Source of the DNA: Macrotis lagotis
Taxonomy: Eukaryota; Chordata; Mammalia; Peramelemorphia; Peramelidae
Reading direction: 5' to 3'
DNA: 64,000 bases
NCBI RefSeq assembly: GCF_037893015.1
Contig: NC_133666.1
Coordinates: 624,291,852 to 624,355,851 of the forward strand
Shown here: positions 56,831-64,000 of the stretch, piece after piece
Layout of the letters: every line of letters begins with the position of its first letter
Position numbering within the stretch: the first letter of the stretch is position 1
Made by a program: the position numbers and the translations under genes
Notes under the pieces: generated by a model
What the model was told of the DNA's origin: nothing
Database searches by the model: none
Seen by the model: only the letters and a program-made list of their open reading frames with translations

Positions 56831-57394
56831 AAAGTTTTCTATCAAATTGCAAACTTTATCCAACATTAGTTGATTCATACTGAAGAGAAATGTATTCTGG
56901 GCCTGGCCTGACTCAGCCAATCTTCCAGTAGTTTAGTTTCTGATATTGGAATGAAACATGGCTTTTGTAGGTCATTCAACAGTTAACAAAAGAAAATTTA
57001 CTTAGCTCTTTCAGGAAAAATAATTTTAAAAGGATATTGAGCCCTTTAAATTCATTCAGTTGAGAAAAGTTCCCACTGAGATCCACTAACTAAGCACCTC
57101 AGAGCCTCCTCTTGACTATTTTGTATTTAGATGATGAGAAAGTAATTTCAATGAGCCAATCAAGTCTTGAAGAATATCTCAATACTTTCTGAGAAACAAC
57201 TAACCTAAATTGCATTGAAGAAGTGGCTAAGATATTGCTTCTACCACCATCTGTTAAAGAGTGTGAGAAAGCCTTCAGAGCTTACTCAGTTTTTATTCAA
57301 CATCAGAATTCACAATGGAGGAAAAACCTTCAGTGTAATGAATTTAGCAAATCCTTTAGCAAAAATATTTACCTTATTTGACATCATCAGTCAG

Positions 57395-57602
57395 TGAATA
57401 AACATTAAAATGCCTACTATGTGCAAGGCCCTGTTTTGTTTGTTGTGGTTCGTCCTTTGTTTTCTAAAAGAATCATGATATTAGCAATATGATGCTATGA
57501 TATGCAAGTGAACTGGATTTAAGTGGGGAAAGGTTAGGGATACAGTTCCTGCTCTCAAGGGAAGGCACTAGAGTCAAGGGGATCAAGAAAGGCTTCCTGG
57601 CT
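57395..57602 (+). repeat. Unclassified repeat cassette interrupted by a SINE fragment
   Basis: gcctactatgtgcaaggccc, then (after an inserted reverse long-SINE fragment, about 57435-57545: gttcgtcctttgttttctaa) cagttcctgctctcaaggga and aggcactagagtcaagggga. Likely the 5' part of the same family as 58380-60960. Confidence 0.5.
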
Positions 57603-57603
57603 G

Positions 57604-58372
57604 TGAACTGATTCAACCTTTCTGAAGAGCAATTTGGAATTATGCCCAAAGGGCAATAAAAATGTACATACCCTTTGATCCAACAGTGCCACTACTGGGT
57701 TTGTATCCTGAAGAGATCGTGAAAAAGGGTGAAAAGCCCACATGTACAAAAATATTCATAGCAGCTCTGTTTGTAGAGGTAACAAATTGGAAATTAAGGG
57801 GATGTCCATCAATTGGGGTATGGCTGAACAAATTGTGGTTTATGGAATGCTTGTTCTATAAAGAAATCATGAGGGACAGGATTTCAGAAAAGCCTGGAAA
57901 GATTTGAATGGAATGATCCTGAATGAGATGAGCAGAACCAGAAGAACATTATAATCTTAACAGCATGGGGTGATGATCAACCTTGAAGGTCTTATTTCTC
58001 CATCAGTGTAATAATCAGGGACAATTTTAGGGGATGCTTGATAGAGAATACCATCTGAACCCAGAGAAGGAATTGTGGAGTTTAAACAAAGACCAAAGAT
58101 TATCATTTTCAATTTTTAAAAAAGTTGTTTTATGTATTATGTAATTTTGCTATCTCTAATATTTTCTTTATTCCTTATGGATCTGTTTTATTCTCTCAAC
58201 ACATTCAATTTTGATCTACGCATATCATTGCCTTCTTTTGTGGGGAGGGGGTGGGAAAGAAGGGAGAGGGAAAAATTGTAAAATTCAAAATCTTGCAAAA
58301 AATGACTGGTAAAACTACTATTGTACATAATTGGAAAACAAATAAAATATTTATATAATTTAAAAAAAGAAA
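57604..58372 (+). mobile_element. 5'-truncated older L1 3' end
   Basis: Forward ORF2 C-terminus (AIPLLGLYPEE-like motif, here TVPLLGLYPEEIVKKGEK; FIAALFVEVTNWKLRGCPSI) followed by the 3' UTR (gtggggagggggtgggaaag) and an A-rich end aaataaaatatttatataat. Older than L1-A/B. Confidence 0.88.
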
Positions 58373-58379
58373 GACTTTC

Positions 58380-58519
58380 TGAATAAAAGGCTGGCACATG
58401 AAGGAAGACAGGAAACAGAATGAGAAGGGAGAACAGCTAGTGAGAATGCCTGGAATCAGGAAATAGAGTATCATATTTGAGAAATAAGGAAACCAGTGTT
58501 GCTGGATCAAAAAGTGTGT

Positions 58520-58558
<39 letters not shown>

Positions 58559-60960
58559 TGTGTGTGTGTGATAGCAGGGGAGGGCATAATATATAAAAAG
58601 ACTGAAAAAGTTGAGGGGTGGAGAGAAAGAGGACTTTGAATGCTAAGCAGAGGATTTTTTAAAATTTTTTTTTATTTATTCATGGAGTTGATAGGGAGCC
58701 ACTGAATAGCAGACCTGCATCTTAAGGAGGTCATTTTCAGCACTGAGTAGAGATAGTGACAGTCAGACCCATCCGTGGACTATTGCATGAGATGATGAGG
58801 GTCACCTGGGCAGTAAATGTGCAAGTGGGGAGAAAGGGATGAATTTGAGATGTACTATGAAGATAGAAATGTTAAAACTTGGCAGGAGGTTGTATATGTG
58901 GAATGAGTTCAAGAGAGGGGTTGAAGATGATACCAAGATTGTATGGTAGAAAAATGGGAACCATGATTATTTCATTATATCCTGATGGACTAACAATATA
59001 GAAATTCCACCAATCATGTAGTAGCCTATTTTTAGAAAAATCCCCAAGTCTCAAACAAGGACATGGTAAAGCAGATGGCTTCACCAACTGTTATAACTAC
59101 TATTTGCTCTCCTTAGATCAGAGACTGAAGTTTTGTGCAAAAGGACTGAAGGTGGGGAGGGGAATGAAATAAAAATGTCTGGTTGTGACCCCTCTTTTTC
59201 TCTACCCCTCCTCCACTTGTGAAGTGCTTTGCTTTTTTATCCTAAGTTACTACAGAATACTACTGATTGACTATGTACTCTGAGTGGGCCTGAAAAATTA
59301 ATAAAATTAAATCTGTACCCCAAGAATTTGAATTTGTTATCAGTGAGAGTAGATTCCTTAAAATCTGCCCTTTTGTCTTTGACCCATAGTTATCAAACCC
59401 TCAAATGATGGGTATGGCTGTCTCAAGATTTGGAGAAAATTCCCTGACAATTGCAAGACTGATGATTAGGAGAATGGTGGTGCTATCATTAATGAAGAAT
59501 TTTGGAAGAAAGGCAAAATCCTTTGGGGAAAAGATGAGCTCTGTTTTGGATATATTTATTTTGAGACATCCAGTCTGAGATTTCCAAAAGAAAATCGGTG
59601 ATGTGAGAATAGGGGTCAAAAGAGTGATTAGGGCTGGATAATTAAATCAGATATTCATCAACAGAGAAATGATAATTGATCTATAAAATCAAAATAGTTT
59701 AGAGGCAGAAGAGCAAAGGGCTAAGGGTAGATCCTTAGGGAATACTTATAGATAGTGAGTATGACCTGGATGATGGCCCAGCAAAGAAAGCTGAGCCAGA
59801 ATAATCATGAGAAGATAGAGAACCAGGAGAGATCAGTCAGAAAAACAGAGGGAAAAAATATCTAGGAGGAGATCAAGAGTGTCAAAGAGTTACGGAGAAA
59901 CCAAGAAACATGGGAATATAGATAACATCATTAGATTTCACTGGTAACTGAAGAGAATAATTTTAGTTGAATAATGAGGTTGGAAGTCAGATTGCAGAGT
60001 TTAGGAGAGAGACCTAGAGAGGAAGAAGTAGAGGCAAATAGTTTTCTTAAGTTTAGCCACGAAGATATAGGACTATAGCTAGCAGGAATTGAAGGATTGT
60101 TAGGGTTGGTGTTTTGTCTTTTTAAGGATGTGAAAAACATGGGGATGCTTATAGATAACAGGAAAGGAGTTAGTAGATAGGGATTGAAGATGATAGAATA
60201 AGCTTCTGGAGAAGACTGGAAGGGATGGGATCATGGATCCTGTAGAAGGATTTCTACCTCTTCATGTGAGAAAGGGGTGAATGGGTAGTTGGAGAACAAG
60301 TCTGAGTGATATGAGACAAGGAGAGATGAAGAGGGAGGGCTCATGAAATGATGTCTTTTTTTTTTCAATGAAACAAATCAAAATTCTCAGCTGAGAAGGG
60401 GGAGAGAGAGGGGGGATTGCCATAGTGGAATTGAAGGATGAAAAGATTTGAGATGTGGTGAATGAGAGAACAAATTATTAGATGGGGTTTAGGACTGCCT
60501 TGCTTATTCAGTGAGGGCCCAGCTAAGATTGTAACAAAGTAAAGTTTTCTGACATTCCAGTTCTTCTCCAGCAATATTGAATTATAGGGAAGTCAAAATA
60601 CATAGTTGGCAGTATAACCCATCAGGGTTTGAGGATATGATAAGGGAGCAAGAGTATATGGGGTAATATAGAGGTGAACTGATTACCAAGAGGTTGAGAT
60701 AAAGAAGGGTGGGGAGTGTAGACAATGCTGGGATGATGGTCAAAGGGAAGATGGAGAATGGGGTTAGAGGTGATAAGACCTAGGGAAAGCTGGAATGATA
60801 AAAGTTTAGGGGCAGATAAAGGAATTTTTAGAGTTCATTAACATGAAAACTGAAAATACTTGTGGATGACAGCCAGATCTAAGATATCACAGTGTATGTA
60901 GCTAAGATGGATTGGAGGAGTAGGTCATGGGATTTGAATAGACTTAAGGACTGGTAAGTT
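58380..60960 (+). repeat. Long unclassified purine-rich interspersed repeat
   Basis: Purine-rich, non-coding. Segments such as agggagccactgaatagcag (58692), gggttgaagatgataccaag (58918), aagatgagctctgttttgga (59530), gatagtgagtatgacctgga (59752), gaggagatcaagagtgtcaa (59867) and aatgaggttggaagtcagat (59971) follow one linear order, and parts recur at 24.7, 29.6, 51.4 and 51.9 kb. A (TG)n at 58514-58570 and unassigned DNA at 59090-59400 interrupt it. No ORF or family name. Confidence 0.5.
58514..58570 (+). repeat. (TG)n microsatellite
   Basis: Almost uninterrupted TG units within the purine-rich repeat. Confidence 0.95.
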
Positions 60961-60984
60961 AGGATATTTGAGAATCAATATCTA

Positions 60985-61030
60985 ACAGGGTGTTCCAAAA
61001 ATCTTAGTGCAATTTTATGCTATTAAAATG
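60985..61030 (+). repeat. Mariner-like terminal sequence
   Basis: cagggtgttccaaaaatctt followed by agtgcaattttatgctatta resembles a Tc1/mariner terminal inverted repeat. I could not find the partner terminus downstream, so it may be a solo or truncated end. Confidence 0.4.
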
Positions 61031-61590
61031 AAGACATTTGGGGCACTTGTATGTTGGAATATTTTAGTACAAAGGCAGGAATTAGAGCAGATAGAAAAAC
61101 AGTGGATCAGGGACCCAAAGGGCAAATACCAGAAAGCAACCACTAGGGATCTAGATGGGTCAGTACATTTTAATATCATGAACCTCAAAGGAGGAACGGT
61201 TGTTGAATGATGTTGAGAGACTCCAAGTGGCAATGGAATGCTTAAAAAATAGTGTGCAACCCTTGATACTTCTTTGCCAACTAGAAATACATGCTGAGGA
61301 TGAGGTTCTTTCAATGGGACAGAAATCCTTCCAGCTCTGATCCAAAGAGGGGATTTTAAAGCATTTATTTCCATGGGGCAAAATCTCTACAAGTGGAACA
61401 AAAGGGATGATCAAAAAGATTCTGAATTATTTGTATAAATGATATTCAGTCTTGGCTAGAGGAGGCATTTATCTAGATTGGATTGAACTTTTTCCTCAGG
61501 CCCAAACATATAACAGACAGAAAAGTGCTAACTTCTCAGATGTGAAGTTCATATAAATCCTGTTTTTAAGTTTATTTAGATTTCTAATTG
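61031..61590. other. Unassigned; possible interior of a mariner-like element
   Basis: Short open frames (plus strand 61007-61210, minus strand 61015-61414) show no transposase motif I can recognise. No gene called. Confidence 0.35.
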
Positions 61591-61712
61591 TTTTTTAGTT
61601 GTTGGGTTAAGTGGCTTGCCCAAGACCACACATCTGGGTAATTATTAAGTATCTGAGGCTGGATTTGAACTCAGTACTCGGTGCTCTAACCACTATGCCC
61701 CCTAGCTGGCCC
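61591..61712 (-). mobile_element. WSINE-type SINE, shortened
   Basis: Reverse WSINE with about 30 bp missing; short duplication tctaattg at 61583-61590 and 61713-61720. Confidence 0.88.
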
Positions 61713-62030
61713 TCTAATTGGTTTTAATGTCTGGTCACATGAAGTACTATATCTCAGTTGCTTCTGATTTTGTGTTTCATTACTGTGACTAAGAAGTTGG
61801 AAAAAAAGGAGTGATTGGGCAAGATATACAAACAAGAAGGTGGGGAAAATTAATACTATGCCTTATCATCTGATAATATTGCTCTGTAATCCAACCTTTT
61901 CCCCATTTTGTCAAAAATCTTTTAGTCTAGTTTACAAGTTTATCTCTTTGTTAATTTTTCTCTCAATATAAAGAAACTTCCCTTTTTTCACCTTGACATT
62001 TATTGTTGATCTCCGCACTTCTGCATTCTT

Positions 62031-62199
62031 TTTTTTTTTGTTTTTAGGTTTTTGTAAGGCAAATGGGGTTAAGTGACTTGCCCAAGGCCACACAGCTAGG
62101 TAATTATTAAGTGTCTGTGACCGGATTTGAACCCAGGTACTCCTGACTCCAGGGCCGGTGCTTACCACCTAGCCGTGCCCCCCCCCCCCCCCCCAAGCT
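62031..62199 (-). mobile_element. WSINE-type SINE with C17 run
   Basis: Reverse WSINE; perfect 13-bp duplication cttctgcattctt at 62018-62030 and 62200-62212. The head lacks part of the box A region and ends in a 17-base C run at 62178-62194. Confidence 0.96.
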
Positions 62200-62212
62200 C
62201 TTCTGCATTCTT

Positions 62213-63274
62213 AAGAGTTTTTATAGACTTATCCATGCTTTTATAATCATCCTCCCTTATGGGCTCTCTGATCTTTTACATGTGTCTTTGAAATTTAAAT
62301 TGTTGATAGGTTTCTTGTGTATCCAAATGTGTCTCTTTGGCCACCTTCCTCTTTTCTTCCTCATTGATATGTAGAACTTTATCCTTGAGAACTTTCCAAC
62401 ACCTAAATGACTCTCCAAAAATGTCTCATTTTCTTCCCCATCAGGTTCAAAAAGAAGTGACTTTTCTAAAAAAAAAGGAAAAAAAGTGACTTTTCCATTC
62501 TCTTTCCTCATCCCATTTGAGAGAAAAGTCCATTTTCTTTGTTCCTGCTATGTGACAATGATTTAAATTAAAAAATATTTCATAATTTGATCTGATACTT
62601 CATATTTTTGATGAACAAGAGTGTGAAAATTTAGTATTAAATTACTGGGTCTTGGCAGAAGCTACACTTGATATTTCATTGAAGACCTTGTCTTGGTGTT
62701 CTAGTGCCATGATCCACAAGCCTAAAACTCCCAGATTTCACCCAGGGCAGCAATCATAACATATGGAGTTAACTTAAGGTGGGGGAAAGACAAAACAATC
62801 CTTTGAGTACAGAGCTATGAAATTTTGTTATGTTTTGATCTATCCATGGCTTTAGCATTCACTTGATATTTCTATATGGACAACTCCATGATTCTGAATG
62901 AAAGCTTAGAAAAAAGGTGTTACTTTATTCATACCATTCAATGTTTTTTTCCAGATTCTCTTAAGATTTATATAAAGTAAAGCACTCTTTCCCCTACAGA
63001 AGGTCTCTGATGCACTAAAGGGATATTTTCTTTACCAGTTTTGCTTTGTTTATAGTTTGAACTAGCTGATATTTGTAGGATCACCTCTCTGTGTGAAGGT
63101 CTATATGCCAATAGAGAAAGGGTTTTTTTTGGGGGGGGAGGAGACATGGGTTTGTCAGTCAAGAAGAACTTATTAAAGGCTTATTATGTGCAAGGGATGT
63201 ACCAAGGTCAGGGGACATAAAAGTTGTTAATGCTTTAATTATTTGTAACTATACTTTAAAATTAATTTCAAAAA
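62213..63274. other. Intergenic, nothing firm
   Basis: No gene. The segment at 63155-63225 (agaacttattaaaggcttat, tatgtgcaagggatgtacca) matches the cassette at 57395. Confidence 0.4.
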
Positions 63275-64000
63275 AATAAATTTTAATAAAATACTTGGGA
63301 GTCCATTTGCCAAGGCAGACTCAGAAACTTTTTGAAAACAATTGCAAAACACTTTTCACACAAATAAAATCAGATTTAAATAACTGGGCAAACATCAACT
63401 GCACATGGATAGGTCAAACTAATATAATAAAAATGACAATTCTACCAAAACTACCTACCTGATTAGTGCCCTACCAAACAAAATTCCAAAAAATTACTTT
63501 AATGAGTTAGAAAAAAGTGGTAAGTAAATTCATATGGAGAAATAAAAAGTCAATAAGAAATAAAAAGCCCTACCAGATCTAAAATTATATTATAAAGCTT
63601 TAGTCATTAAAATTGTCTGGTATTGGCTAAGAAATAGAGTAGTGGACCAGTGGAATAGACTAGGTGCAATAGCAGGAAACGATTGTAGTAATCTGCTGTT
63701 TGTTAAACCCAAAGAGTCCAGCTATTGGGATAAAAACTCTCTCTTTGATAAAAACTGCTGGGGAAATTGGAAGTTAGTATGGAAGAAACTTATATTAGAC
63801 CAACAACTCATACCCTCCCTATACTAAGATAAGATCAAAATGGATACAGGATTTAGACATAAAAAACAATATTATAAGCCAACTTGAAAATCAAGAAGTA
63901 GTTTGCCTGTCAGATCTATGGAAAGGGAAGCAGTCTATGACCAAAGAAGAGATAGAGAACATCATTCTAAACAAACTGGATAATTTTGATAATATTAAAT
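63275..64000 (+). mobile_element. L1 ORF2 segment running off the window end
   Basis: Forward ORF2 sequence parallel to L1-B 39095-39830, from KYLGV-type taaaatacttgggagtccat through the frame MDQWNRLGAIAGNDCSNLLF (63642). Frameshifts and stops are present; the 5' part of the element is missing. The rest lies beyond base 64000. Confidence 0.92.

Larger units (their letters stand above)
55970..57390 (+). pseudogene. Remnants of a second zinc-finger gene
   Basis: After an acceptor-like gtgtcatttcag (about 55985-55996) comes MMKPKLISKQEV, resembling the KRAB-B/linker motif of ZNF genes. Finger fragments follow: KVFYQIANFIQH then HTEEKC near 56830-56890, and ECEKAFRAYSVFIQHQNS plus CNEFSKSFSKNIYL at 57255-57375, where one zinc Cys has become Phe. 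Stops (after FIQH, after IYLI), a SINE and a TC repeat interrupt. A dead paralogue of the 30-48 kb locus is the simplest reading. Confidence 0.6.

Overview
The window is vertebrate, almost certainly marsupial, nuclear DNA. The diagnostic signals are many ~150 bp tRNA-derived SINEs of the marsupial WSINE type (box A in the ggcgcagtggatagagc region, box B ggttcaaatcc, 3' end agccacttaaccccatttgccttgcaaaa), older MIR/MAR-type CORE SINEs, L2 and CR1/L3 remnants, and several LINE-1 elements. The abundance of the WSINE type points to an Australian marsupial; the species is an inference. I find no intact protein-coding gene. The window is a gene-poor, repeat-dense region holding broken relatives of KRAB zinc-finger genes, one processed ribosomal-protein pseudogene and one endogenous retrovirus.

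Layout. 1-5.8 kb: single-copy DNA with old SINE, L2 and L1 3' fragments. 5.8-12.6 kb: a full-length but dead L1 on the minus strand (L1-A). 13.4-17.4 kb: a truncated L1 3' end, a cluster of GC-rich SINE variants and the 5' half of a second L1 lineage (L1-C). 18.2-19.2 kb: an RPSA processed pseudogene with a perfect 15-bp target-site duplication. 19.4-30 kb: SINEs, microsatellites, an inverted repeat, L1, L2 and CR1 fragments. 30.3-47.8 kb: a decayed KRAB C2H2 zinc-finger gene on the plus strand: a leader exon with a possible start, a KRAB-A exon with a lost splice donor, a KRAB-B exon and a zinc-finger exon full of stops and SINEs. Between KRAB-B and the finger exon lies a betaretrovirus-like ERV (33.2-43.9 kb). 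A second full-length L1 (L1-B) sits inside that ERV's gag, and a SINE sits at the L1 3' end. 48-55 kb: SINE/MIR/L2 DNA. 55.05-55.45 kb: a CpG-rich block, followed by remnants of a second zinc-finger gene (about 56-57.4 kb). 57.6-61 kb: an L1 3' end, a long unclassified purine-rich repeat and a mariner-like end. The window closes inside another L1 ORF2.

Functionally the region records waves of retroposition over a degenerating zinc-finger locus. Target-site duplications at most young insertions allow relative dating: zinc-finger gene, then ERV, then L1-B, then SINE. Nothing here looks like an operational new system. The most unusual features are the nested insertion stack, the gag-pro ERV lacking pol, the long spacer between L1 ORF1 and ORF2, a variable 42-bp repeat in the ORF1 coiled coil, a tail-only microsatellite insertion and a ~90-bp inverted repeat.
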